Made by a program: the position numbers and the translations under genes. From Bacillota bacterium (lineage in GTDB: Bacteria; Bacillota; Clostridia; Christensenellales; CAG-138), in assembly GCA_023393045.1 (NCBI GenBank), contig JAEWMV010000167.1:1-9629 (forward strand): DNA of 9,629 nt, written 5' to 3'. Below, piece after piece: positions 1 through 6,443 of this stretch. The notes beneath the pieces are model-generated. The model had not been told where the DNA came from and searched no databases. It saw only the letters and a list, made by a program, of their open reading frames with translations. Position 1 is the first letter of the stretch. Every line of letters begins with the position of its first letter.

Positions 1-1602
1 GTTGGAGACATCGGCAGGCCAAGTGCCCGCGTCCGCCAGGTCGCTGTCGCCGGTGTAGGCCAGGTTGTAGAGCGACTTCTCATCGACGCCGTTGTACGTG
101 TAAGCGCCCACCACGTCCGCCGCATAGTAGCTGGTGGCAACGTATTGGTTGTTCGCGTTGAGCTCATAGGTCGTCGAGCCAACCTGCGGGAAGCTAAGCG
201 TGGAATCGGTGACGGCGGAGCCGTTCTGCTTCCAGCCGGCGAAGGTGTGGCCGTCCAGATGCTTGCCCGCCTCAAGCGAGGGCTTGCTGTCGGGCCGGTT
301 GGTGACGTCATCGGGCCAGGTCGGGACAAGCGTCGCGCCTGTGGCGCTTTTATACGTGCCTTCGATCGAGTAGCTGAGCGAATAATACTTGTTCTCGATG
401 ACGGTATTCGCGCTGAAGGAACCCTGCACCGTCGCGGTATAGGTATAGATGTCGATGATCGCGTTGGTGCTGGGGTTATAGTCCGTCGTATGGACGGGGG
501 TGCCCCAGTTGAGCGTGCTCCAGCCGCTGAAGGTATGGCCGTTCATCGTGGGGAGCGTGCCGCCCACCGTGGGCGCGGTTTCCGCAACGTTGAGCTGGTC
601 GCCCGGCACGTTGGCGGGGGTCAGCGCGCTGCCATCGGGATGCGTATAGGTGCCGTTTATCTGATACTTCAGATTGTAGTAAGTCTGCGTCTCATGCTCG
701 TTTTCGCTGATGGTGCCGAGGATGACGAGCTCGTACTTGACGGTGCGCACATCGCCTACGCCAGGTTGTGTGCTGGGCGTGGTGATCTGGTCATACACCT
801 TAGTGTAGTCGGCAAGCGCCAGCGGCGCGGACTTGCTCCATCCGTCGAACTTGAAGCCCTGCGGGACGCCCGCGGGCTCACCGTAAACGGTGTCGGGCAT
901 GGTGGTGGACTCATTTTGCCCGTCAAGGATGAACGTCTCTCCCGCATCGTCATAGTCGGTGTCGCCGTTGAGGTCAACCTGATACTTCACAGTGTAGTAC
1001 GAAAGCACAGTTTCCGGAGTCTGCGTGAAGGAACCCGTGACGGTGATGGTCTTGCGGGTCACCGTGAGGAAGGTGTCCGAGGCCGCCTCGTAGATCTCGG
1101 CGTCCGTGGCCACGACAACATAATCCGCGCTCCAATCGAGCGAAGCAGGATTCCAGCCGCTGAAGGTATAGCCGATCTTGGTGCCGGGGCCGGCGATCGT
1201 CGGCGGGGTCGTAGCGTTGTTCACGCTGGCGGGCCAGAAGGTTGCGCCCTCGTGCTCCCCGCTGTAAAAGACGGAGTACACGGTCTTTTCGGAGGTCTTC
1301 TTGGTCAGTGTGCCGGTGAGCGTGATTTCATAATATTCCTTGGTGATCTTCGCGGTGCCGGGGCCCGCGGGAATCACAACCGTGCGGCCGCTGTTGGGGT
1401 CGTAGTTGCCCGCAACAAGTGCCGTCAGCTTGGTGGTCGTGCCCTGCTTGAACCAGCCCGCGAAGGTGTAGCCCTGCTTGGAGGCGTCGGCCGCGACGGC
1501 AGTGGGCATGGTTGTCACGTCGACATAGGCGTTGACAGTCTCGCCCGCATCGTTGAAATCGCCGTCGAGATTGAGGTCAATTTTATAGGTAACGGAATAG
1601 TA
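1..1602 (-). repeat. SHIRT/InlB-like stalk repeats, five complete and a sixth entering the window edge
   Basis: Repeat starts, marked by the (Y/V)Y-x-(V/L)-x-Y strand, fall at residues 566, 673, 767, 873, 971 and 1076, so spacings are 107, 94, 106, 98 and 105. Each unit has a central motif (GYTFAGW, GYTFSGW, GFKFDGW, GHTFSGW, GHTFAGW) and a closing strand such as ITLTGTL, ITVTGSF, ATVQGSF or ADVVGAY. The first and third units carry an acidic loop (DLNLDGDFNDAGE and DLNGDTDYDDAGE) that looks like a calcium-binding turn. Units 2 and 6 share a WPASVNN/WPADVSN segment. The family assignment (SHIRT-like, beta-grasp) rests on pattern recognition only. Confidence 0.8.
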
Positions 1603-3294
1603 CTTCTGGGTCACGTCCGCAAGCGCCGTCCACTTCGCTGTAAACGTCCTGTCCTCGGTGACTTTGGCAGGGAAGGAGGTCACCTTATTGTTTTGCTCGT
1701 CGTACCAGCCGTCGAAGACATAGCCGTTGCTGGGGTTCTTGCCCGGCTCCGTAACGGCGGCAGACCAAGCGGTGTCGTGGAGTATGCCGGAGAATGTGGT
1801 GGTGCCCGAAAGCGTGCCGCCCGTGGTGGTCAGGAACTTGACCTCGTGGGTGAAAGCTTCAGAAATATCCTCCACGGCGATGATGATATCGTAACCCTTC
1901 GAGCTGCCGCTGCCCGGACACTCGTCAACCGCAGCCTGGAGTGCGGCGCCGGTATAGCTCAGGGGCGCGGTGATTGTGCGGGTCTCTCCGCCGCCGAGGT
2001 TCACGCGAAGTGTTACGGTGAGATCCACGACATTGGTGAGGTAATGCCGGAAATCCTTATTGGCGCGGAACTCGTTGGAACTGTTCGGCGAGCTGGGGAA
2101 GCTCAGCGTAGAACCGTTAATCGTGCCCGTGGCGGAAAGCACCGTCGCGCTGTATGTCACGTCCGATGTCACCTCACCGTCGAGCTTGGTGACAACGCGA
2201 ACCGACGCGGGAACGCGGATGTCAACGTGGGACATCCACTCGCCGATATAAGTCGGCTTCTGCCACTGGCCGACAACATAGATGTCCGGCCAGTTGTCGG
2301 AGGTACTGCTCCTGCTAAGCGGAACGCTGATGGTCGAGCCGGCGGCAACATTGCTGGCCACGAGAGTGCCCGTCTTGCTGCCAAGATATACATTGAAGCC
2401 GGCAAACGACGTATGGCCGGAGGGAACGCCTGTCCCCGCAGTAGGCGTGGACTTCATCGTTACGCTTACGCTCGCGCTGGTGCCGCTGCCGGGCGTGACG
2501 CTCGACGTGCCGCCCCCGCCCGTATAAGGGCTGCCCGAACTCGAATTGTTATAGAAGGACACGCTCGCCTGCGTGTCGACTTGCACCCACTGGCCGACAA
2601 CATAGATATTGGGCCATGACTGGGTGATATTGCTCCTCGTGAGCGTGAAGACGGCGGAGCCGCCGGCCTGCACGCCGCTCTGCACGAGCGTGCCGTTCTT
2701 GCTGCCGGTATACACATTAAAGCCGGTAAACGCATATCCGCCGCTCCTGGTCGGCGCGGTGGCGGGCATATTGACCGTGACGCTCTGGCTCGTAGCCGCG
2801 CCATTCAGGGTGACGGAACTCGTTTGGTACGTGCTGCCGGAATCCGCATTGTTATAGAAGCCCACGGAAGCCGAAGTATCCACATCATCTTCATCGATCC
2901 ACTGGCCGACGGCGTAAAGCAAGCGCCAGTCTGAGTTTGCATTATTCCTCGTAACATTGACGTTTACGCTTGTCCCGGCCTGTACATTGGATGCCAGCCT
3001 CGTATCAGAGGAATAACTTTTGTCATCCACATAGATATGGAAACCATTGAACACGTATCCGCTTCTTGTCGGCGCGGCAGGCATGGTCAATGTAACGCTT
3101 TGGCTCGTGCTTTGGTCACGAATGCCGGTGATTTCAACTGTGCTGTATGGGCTTCCAGAGTTTGAATGGAGGTAAAACTCAAGGTCTGTAGACGTTTGCG
3201 TCTGCTCCGCGAACGCAACGCTCGCAATCGACATCACCATCATAAAGGCGACGACGAGCGCGAGCAACCTGGTCTTCATGCTTCTGGTACTCAT
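1..3294 (-). CDS. Large exported repeat protein, probable cell-surface adhesin (N-terminal 1098 residues; 3' end outside window)
   Basis: The minus-strand frame is open from the ATG at 3294 to base 1 with no stop, giving 1098 residues, and continues off the left edge. The start has a GAGGGGG ribosome site 9 nt upstream; an in-frame ATG at 3312 lacks a good one. Residues 1-29 are a Sec signal peptide (basic n-region, hydrophobic core, AFA|EQ cleavage). Residues 37-132, 139-236 and 239-344 are three related repeats ending in YxVGQW. Residues 345-480 are a spacer I do not recognise. Residues 483-556 match the InlB B-repeat (Flg_new) pattern: GYVFDGWYDE, then RTFTAKW. From 565 onward there are five repeats and the start of a sixth, period 94-107, each with a G-aromatic-x-F-x-GW motif; they resemble SHIRT/InlB-type beta-grasp stalk repeats. 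No LPXTG or other anchor is visible because the C-terminus is missing. An adhesin or surface-stalk role is inferred from architecture. The gene is divergent from the riboswitch-controlled enzyme at 3852. Confidence 0.9.
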   Translation of the reverse strand, partial: MSTRSMKTRLLALVVAFMMVMSIASVAFAEQTQTSTDLEFYLHSNSGSPYSTVEITGIRDQSTSQSVTLTMPAAPTRSGYVFNGFHIYVDDKSYSSDTRLASNVQAGTSVNVNVTRNNANSDWRLLYAVGQWIDEDDVDTSASVGFYNNADSGSTYQTSSVTLNGAATSQSVTVNMPATAPTRSGGYAFTGFNVYTGSKNGTLVQSGVQAGGSAVFTLTRSNITQSWPNIYVVGQWVQVDTQASVSFYNNSSSGSPYTGGGGTSSVTPGSGTSASVSVTMKSTPTAGTGVPSGHTSFAGFNVYLGSKTGTLVASNVAAGSTISVPLSRSSTSDNWPDIYVVGQWQKPTYIGEWMSHVDIRVPASVRVVTKLDGEVTSDVTYSATVLSATGTINGSTLSFPSSPNSSNEFRANKDFRHYLTNVVDLTVTLRVNLGGGETRTITAPLSYTGAALQAAVDECPGSGSSKGYDIIIAVEDISEAFTHEVKFLTTTGGTLSGTTTFSGILHDTAWSAAVTEPGKNPSNGYVFDGWYDEQNNKVTSFPAKVTEDRTFTAKWTALADVTQKYYSVTYKIDLNLDGDFNDAGETVNAYVDVTTMPTAVAADASKQGYTFAGWFKQGTTTKLTALVAGNYDPNSGRTVVIPAGPGTAKITKEYYEITLTGTLTKKTSEKTVYSVFYSGEHEGATFWPASVNNATTPPTIAGPGTKIGYTFSGWNPASLDWSADYVVVATDAEIYEAASDTFLTVTRKTITVTGSFTQTPETVLSYYTVKYQVDLNGDTDYDDAGETFILDGQNESTTMPDTVYGEPAGVPQGFKFDGWSKSAPLALADYTKVYDQITTPSTQPGVGDVRTVKYELVILGTISENEHETQTYYNLKYQINGTYTHPDGSALTPANVPGDQLNVAETAPTVGGTLPTMNGHTFSGWSTLNWGTPVHTTDYNPSTNAIIDIYTYTATVQGSFSANTVIENKYYSLSYSIEGTYKSATGATLVPTWPDDVTNRPDSKPSLEAGKHLDGHTFAGWKQNGSAVTDSTLSFPQVGSTTYELNANNQYVATSYYAADVVGAYTYNGVDEKSLYNLAYTGDSDLADAGTWPADVSN
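2263..3186 (-). repeat. Three tandem ~105-residue VGQW repeats in the surface protein
   Basis: Three coding repeats occupy 2899-3186, 2587-2880 and 2263-2580. Each begins with an aromatic strand (FYLHSNSGSPY, FYNNADSGSTY, FYNNSSSGSPY). Each contains a G-F-x-(I/V)-Y segment (GFHIYV, GFNVYT, GFNVYL) and ends in YAVGQW or YVVGQW. The distance between successive VGQW ends is 104 and then 108 residues. A 21-bp stretch is identical at 2263-2283 and 2587-2607, so units 2 and 3 are the closest pair at DNA level. I do not recognise this as a named domain; the GF-x-(I/V)Y core is distantly reminiscent of InlB/Flg_new repeats. Confidence 0.85.
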
Positions 3295-3324
3295 TTGTAA
3301 TATCCCCCTCATTTAAATTCACAC

Positions 3325-3336
3325 GCCCTCTCGGGC
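3325..3336 (-). other. Small perfect stem-loop in the 5' leader of the surface-protein gene
   Basis: GCCC-TCTC-GGGC forms a 4-bp GC stem with a tetraloop in the predicted leader, about 30 nt upstream of the start codon. There is no T tract, so it is not a terminator. It may protect mRNA or influence access to the ribosome site; no specific function can be assigned. Confidence 0.3.
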
Positions 3337-3376
3337 TCATAATGTACCCTAAAGATGCCGGTACTTTACTCTGAGA

Positions 3377-3385
3377 ATTATAGCA
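3377..3385 (-). promoter_or_regulatory. Extended -10 promoter for the surface-protein gene
   Basis: On the minus strand the sequence reads TGCTATAAT, a consensus -10 hexamer preceded by the TGn extension. The hexamer at 17-bp spacing upstream (ACCGCC) does not resemble a -35 box, which fits an extended -10 type promoter. Transcription would begin near 3370, giving a leader of roughly 75 nt. I found no riboswitch aptamer in this leader. Confidence 0.55.
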
Positions 3386-3516
3386 ATCACCAGTTACGCG
3401 GCGGTTACAAAATAACTTCCGGCCTGCCTTTTTTTCTAATTTTCTTGAACTTTCCCGTTTTTTATACCATTAGCGACACCATATATCACCATCACAAAAA
3501 CAGTTACATAACATCC

Positions 3517-3546
3517 TTGACAAATGGGTTAATATGTAATTATAAT
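3517..3546 (+). promoter_or_regulatory. Strong sigma-A-type promoter driving the riboswitch leader
   Basis: TTGACA at 3517-3522 and TATAAT at 3541-3546 are both perfect consensus hexamers separated by 18 bp, in an AT-rich stretch that contrasts with the GC-rich surroundings. Transcription should start near 3553. The transcript would carry both GEMM-I aptamers and reach the start codon at 3852 after about 300 nt. A constitutively strong promoter followed by riboswitch control fits regulation occurring mainly after initiation. Confidence 0.85.
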
Positions 3547-3577
3547 GTGACTGTAAATGAATACGCTGTTCGGAGCA

Positions 3578-3676
3578 TCCCGACGAACCGGCACACCCGC
3601 CAAAAGGCGGGGCCGCAAAACTAAAGGGCCTAAACGCGAAGACACAAAGACGCGCACGGCAGCCAGTTACCGAAAC
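3578..3676 (+). ncRNA. Cyclic-di-GMP class I (GEMM-I) riboswitch aptamer, copy 1
   Basis: GEMM-I landmarks appear in order: GGCACACC at 3590-3597; a hairpin CCCGCC-AAAA-GGCGGG; the junction CCGCAAAAC; the receptor-like strand GGGCCTAAA; a CGCG/CGCG distal helix; and the 3' block GGCAGCCAGTTACCG ending at 3672. In this family the 5' GG segment, the A-rich junction and the terminal ACC segment build the pocket for the second messenger. Both bases of the 5' GG are G, which favours c-di-GMP over the cGAMP-specific variants that carry A at the specificity position; I cannot fix the exact numbering. Two deviations from the usual form are a hairpin loop of AAAA rather than GAAA, and CCGCAAA rather than ACGCAAA. 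Outer boundaries are approximate. Confidence 0.9.
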
Positions 3677-3732
3677 GAGGGGCTTTTTGCATCCCTCAAG
3701 ACGCAAGGGACCGGACAGGCTCTGGGTAATCC
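3677..3732 (+). promoter_or_regulatory. Inter-aptamer linker with mutually exclusive hairpins
   Basis: GAGGG at 3677-3681 can pair with CCCTC at 3693-3697, and the same CCCT can instead pair with AGGG at 3706-3709. Further on, CCGG at 3711-3714 can pair with CCGG at 3733-3736. None of these stems is followed by a T tract, so they are not standard intrinsic terminators. They could be a remnant or working expression platform for aptamer copy 1, or only a structured spacer. The call is inference from base pairing. Confidence 0.35.
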
Positions 3733-3830
3733 CCGGACGAAAAGGCACACCCGCTAAAAGGCGGGGCCGCAAAGCTAAAGGGCCTAAACGCGAAAACGCA
3801 GAAAACGCGCATGGCAGCCAGTTACCGAAT
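3733..3830 (+). ncRNA. Cyclic-di-GMP class I (GEMM-I) riboswitch aptamer, copy 2
   Basis: This is a near copy of the first aptamer, offset by 154-155 nt. The core from GGCACACC (3744) to GTTACCG (3827) is about 90% identical to copy 1. Differences are mostly in the distal loop between the CGCG strands, plus isolated changes such as CGCC to CGCT in the first hairpin and CAAAAC to CAAAGC at the junction. The junction and the ATGGCAGCC block are closer to the family consensus than in copy 1. The conserved end lies only 5 nt before the GGAGAAAGG ribosome site of the next gene, leaving no room for a terminator, so control of ribosome access is the likeliest mechanism. Whether ligand turns expression on or off cannot be read here. 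Confidence 0.92.
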
Positions 3831-3851
3831 ATGGAGAAAGGACCCCTTCCC

Positions 3852-4784
3852 ATGAAAAAGCTTATCCGCCTCGGCGCGCTCGTGTTCGCGCTCATCCTTT
3901 TGACAGGCTTTGCCTTGCCGCAGAGGGCCTCCGCCCTTGGGCTGACCGTTTCCGGCGGCACCGAGTCCGATTCCGGCCAGACCTCCTCGGGCAGCGGCAC
4001 GAACAGCTCCACCAACGGTATTGACACCTCCACCGCCTCGCAGGGCTTCATCACCCTCAAGTACAGCGACGGCACCTCCGCCAAAATGCGGGCGGGCATC
4101 AGCTTCAACGGCGGCACATGGTCCTATTACGACTATTCCATGGGCAAGGCGCTCAAGCTGGAACTCACCGGCGGCAGCGGGCGCTATACGGCCGCGCTCT
4201 TCAAAAAGGTGGGCGGCAATTATGTAACCGTAACGCAGGCGAGCTTCAACGCCAACATAGCGCCCGCCTCGGTGCCCACGGGGTCCGCCGCCTCGCAATA
4301 CCCGCAGTACCTCAAGAGCGTTTCGGAGATTTCCTTCAGCTCCACGGATTCCGCCGCCAAGAAGGCCGCCTCCCTGTGCAAGGGTTTAAAGAGCGATCAG
4401 GAGAAGATACTCGCCCTCTACAACTACATCGCCAGGAATTTTAAATACGACTACGACTTCGCCAACAAGGTGACTTCCGGCCAGATCAAGACCTACACCC
4501 CCACGCCCACGAACATACTTTCCAATAAGAAGGGCGTGTGCTACGACTTCGCAAGCCTCTTTGCCGCCATGTGCCGCAGCCAGGGCATCCCCTGCAAGCT
4601 GGTCAAGGGGTACAGCACGAAGATCAACGGCTATCACGCATGGAACAGCGTGTACGACGCAAAGACCGACAAATGGTACACCATCGACCTGACGCTCGCC
4701 GTGTGCAAGGGCAACAAAACCGCCTCGCGCTTCTCCAAGTGCTACATGGGCGACTCGTACTACACCCCCAAGAGCAGCGTTTGA
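3852..4784 (+). CDS. Secreted transglutaminase-like cysteine enzyme under tandem c-di-GMP riboswitch control
   Basis: A 310-residue protein. ATG 3852 follows GGAGAAAGG (3833-3841); longer in-frame openings only translate the riboswitch. Residues 1-28 are a Sec signal peptide (MKKLIRLG, hydrophobic core, ASA|LG). Residues 32-62 are a Ser/Gly/Thr-rich linker and 65-135 a beta-rich segment I do not recognise. Residues 165-285 form a transglutaminase-like (PF01841-type) core: helix DQEKILALYNYIARNFKYDY, then Cys230 in KKGVCYDFASLF, His262 in NGYHAWN and Asp279 in WYTIDLT, so the Cys-His-Asp triad is complete. No membrane anchor or sortase motif is seen, so release or non-covalent wall attachment is expected. 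Bacterial members include proteases and crosslinking enzymes; the actual reaction here is unknown. The riboswitch leader ties its level to c-di-GMP, and the divergent surface protein is an obvious candidate substrate, but this is inference. Confidence 0.92.
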   Translation: MKKLIRLGALVFALILLTGFALPQRASALGLTVSGGTESDSGQTSSGSGTNSSTNGIDTSTASQGFITLKYSDGTSAKMRAGISFNGGTWSYYDYSMGKALKLELTGGSGRYTAALFKKVGGNYVTVTQASFNANIAPASVPTGSAASQYPQYLKSVSEISFSSTDSAAKKAASLCKGLKSDQEKILALYNYIARNFKYDYDFANKVTSGQIKTYTPTPTNILSNKKGVCYDFASLFAAMCRSQGIPCKLVKGYSTKINGYHAWNSVYDAKTDKWYTIDLTLAVCKGNKTASRFSKCYMGDSYYTPKSSV

Positions 4785-4880
4785 GCGGACCTGCGCCAAT
4801 AAGAGGCGTCAAAACGGCAAAAAGGCGCGCGAACAGGGCTAATTAGTTAGAATTTCTCGGCCCAATATCGCGCGCCGTCA

Positions 4881-4909
4881 TTGTCAAGCCGCCTGGCTTC
4901 CTGTATAAT
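4881..4909 (+). promoter_or_regulatory. Promoter for the zinc-ribbon membrane protein gene
   Basis: TTGTCA at 4881-4886 and a perfect TATAAT at 4904-4909 are separated by 17 bp. Transcription should start near 4916, giving a leader of about 45 nt before the AGGAGG ribosome site at 4947-4952. The stretch 4785-4880 before it contains no gene; a weak GCGCC/GGCGT hairpin just after the preceding stop lacks a convincing T tract. Confidence 0.75.
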
Positions 4910-4960
4910 GAAGGCGCATATAAATATGCAAACATACTTATTTTGTAGGAGGATCACACA

Positions 4961-5401
4961 ATGCCTTTTTGCGCCAAATGCGGCCAACAGTATGACCAGG
5001 GCATAAGGTTCTGCCCCGCCTGCGGAGCGGCCACGGAGCAGAGCGCCCAGCAGACGTATCAGACATATGAGCAGGCACCCCAGCAGCCTTATCAGCAAAC
5101 GTATCAGCAGGGCGGCACGTTCACGGGCAACAAGACCATGGCGATTCTCGCCGTGATTTTTCAGTTCCTGTTCTTCCTTCCGCTCGTCGCAGGCGACAAG
5201 ACCGAGTTCGATAAGTTCTGGGCGAACCAAGCGCTCCTGCTCTTCCTCCTCAACGTGATCGCGAGCATCACGGCAGCCTTCATCATCGGCATCTTCATCG
5301 GCATCGTGGGCTTCGTATTCTGGATCATGGCCATCATCTCCGTGTGCAACGGCCAGATGAAGCCTTTGCCGCTCATCGGCCAAATCGAGATCATCAAATA
5401 A
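4961..5401 (+). CDS. Zinc-ribbon protein with Gln/Tyr-rich linker and C-terminal membrane helices
   Basis: A 146-residue protein with a perfect AGGAGG site 8 nt before the start. Residues 4-21 form a zinc ribbon of the zinc_ribbon_2 type with two CxxC knuckles (Cys4, Cys7, Cys18, Cys21). Residues 28-52 are a low-complexity linker dominated by Gln and Tyr with QQTYQ-type repeats. Three hydrophobic segments follow at about 60-77, 91-106 and 108-128, and the end reads PLPLIGQIEIIK. The FWANQALLLF segment and the PLPLIG ending are typical of small Firmicutes membrane proteins related to the DUF4870/Tic20-like group. The zinc ribbon is expected in the cytoplasm. No enzymatic motif is present and the function is unknown. 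It is monocistronic, with its own promoter and a strong terminator. Confidence 0.85.
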   Translation: MPFCAKCGQQYDQGIRFCPACGAATEQSAQQTYQTYEQAPQQPYQQTYQQGGTFTGNKTMAILAVIFQFLFFLPLVAGDKTEFDKFWANQALLLFLLNVIASITAAFIIGIFIGIVGFVFWIMAIISVCNGQMKPLPLIGQIEIIK

Positions 5402-5425
5402 TAAACCGCCTTTTGGTAAAGCGCC

Positions 5426-5452
5426 AACCGCCCCTTTTCGGGGCGGTTTTTT
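5426..5452 (+). terminator. Intrinsic terminator after the zinc-ribbon gene
   Basis: A perfect 9-bp stem, AACCGCCCC (5426-5434) with GGGGCGGTT (5440-5448), closes a TTTTC loop and runs straight into a T tract ending at 5452. It lies 25 nt past the stop codon and isolates the downstream transporter gene from this unit. Confidence 0.92.
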
Positions 5453-5544
5453 ACGGTGCGCACCCGGCGGGGCGATGCGCCGTGCAGATTGCGCTTGCGG
5501 CGTCCGCCTCCGCGCGCTTACAATAGCAGGGGAGGATTGGGCGC

Positions 5545-6426
5545 ATGTATTCATTTTTAGCTCTTTTGACAGGCACGCTCATCGCCGTGATGGTGGCGCT
5601 CAACGGCGCGCTCTCGGACGTGTACGGCGTGTATTGCTCGACGGCGATCATCCACCTCGTCGGGCTTCTGCTCGTATGCGCGCTGCTTCTCTTTCGCCCC
5701 AAAAAGCTGTTTCACAAAGGCATCCCGTGGTATCTCTACATGGGCGGCGCGCTGGGCGTGCCCATCACGGTGTGCAACAACCTCGCCTTCCCGCGCATCG
5801 GCGTGTCCGCCATGCTCGCGCTGGGGCTTTTTGCGCAAAGCGTCGCGGGCCTCGCCGTGGACCAATACGGCCTTTTGGGCATGCCGCGGCGCGCGTTTGA
5901 CCGCGGCAAGCTCATAGGCCTCGCGCTCACGCTTGCGGGCATCGCGGTCATGACGGACGCTTTTGACGCGGTGGCGGTCATCGCCTCCCTCGCGGCGGGG
6001 CTGGCGCTGCTCGTCGCGCGCACGCTCAACGCGCGCCTTGCCGGGGCCACGAGCCTGCAGGCGAGCACGTTTTTCAACTACGCCGTGGGCCTTGCGCTCT
6101 CTTTGCCTGCGTGCGCGCTGTTTGGCCGCGGGGAGCCCGCCATGTGCGCCTTCGCCCTTGCCCCGGAGGTTTACATCTACCTTGGCGGCGCGGTGGGCGT
6201 GTGCGTGGTGCTGCTGCTCAATTACACCGTCGCGCGCGTATCCGCGTTCAGTCTGTCGCTATTGCTCTTCATCGGGCAGGTGTTTGCGGGCCTTGCGATA
6301 GACGTTCTTTTTCTCGACGCCTTCTCGCCGCGGCTTCTCATCGGCGGCGCGCTCGTCGCCCTCGGATTATGCCTGAATGTAATAATCGAAAAGAGGGCGC
6401 AGGCAAAATCCACGCCGCGTGGATAA
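5545..6426 (+). CDS. DMT-superfamily membrane transporter, YdcZ/DUF606 type, two fused repeats
   Basis: A 293-residue, very hydrophobic protein. The start follows GGAGG at 5531-5535 with 9-nt spacing. It has about ten membrane segments arranged as two homologous halves: residues 63-106 (YLYMGGALGV to AGLAVD) align without gaps to 210-253 (YIYLGGAVGV to AGLAID), an offset of 147 residues. This internal duplication and the NNLAFPRIGVS / NYTVARVSAFS segment after the GGAxGV motif fit the DUF606 (DMT_YdcZ) group, where single-domain members of about 140 residues also exist. A short basic tail (KRAQAKSTPRG) ends the protein. The substrate of the family is not established. A possible promoter (TTGCGG/TACAAT, 5495-5524) lies too close to the ribosome site to be convincing. 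No clear terminator follows. Confidence 0.88.
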   Translation: MYSFLALLTGTLIAVMVALNGALSDVYGVYCSTAIIHLVGLLLVCALLLFRPKKLFHKGIPWYLYMGGALGVPITVCNNLAFPRIGVSAMLALGLFAQSVAGLAVDQYGLLGMPRRAFDRGKLIGLALTLAGIAVMTDAFDAVAVIASLAAGLALLVARTLNARLAGATSLQASTFFNYAVGLALSLPACALFGRGEPAMCAFALAPEVYIYLGGAVGVCVVLLLNYTVARVSAFSLSLLLFIGQVFAGLAIDVLFLDAFSPRLLIGGALVALGLCLNVIIEKRAQAKSTPRG

Positions 6427-6443
6427 ATCCCACAGCACTTCGG

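Noticed and set aside
145..2619. Plus-strand open frame of 824 residues
   Set aside because: It is antisense to the surface-protein gene, is Arg/Gly/Ala-rich with no recognisable domain, and lacks a credible ribosome site. The minus-strand frame shows a signal peptide and clear repeats and is the real gene.
3399..3438. Possible plus-strand terminator (GGCGG with CCTGCC, then seven T)
   Set aside because: The stem needs a bulged base and a long loop, and no plus-strand transcript is expected to reach this point. It is more likely part of the AT-rich divergent promoter region.
3355..3624. 89-residue plus-strand frame in the divergent intergenic region
   Set aside because: It runs through the promoter and into aptamer 1, has no ribosome site, and its composition follows the AT-rich DNA.
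3557..3851. Protein-coding frames across the riboswitch, including a 55-residue N-terminal extension of the transglutaminase-like protein from 3687
   Set aside because: They encode repeated basic peptides (GTPAKRRGRK) that are simply the two aptamers translated. The extension would place the signal peptide internally, and the ATG at 3852 has its own ribosome site.
3822..4298. Minus-strand frames opposite the transglutaminase-like gene
   Set aside because: They are shadows of a gene with a complete catalytic triad and signal peptide, with no domain or ribosome site of their own.
4785..4860. Terminator after the transglutaminase-like gene
   Set aside because: Only a short GCGCC/GGCGT stem without a following T tract is visible, which is too weak to call.
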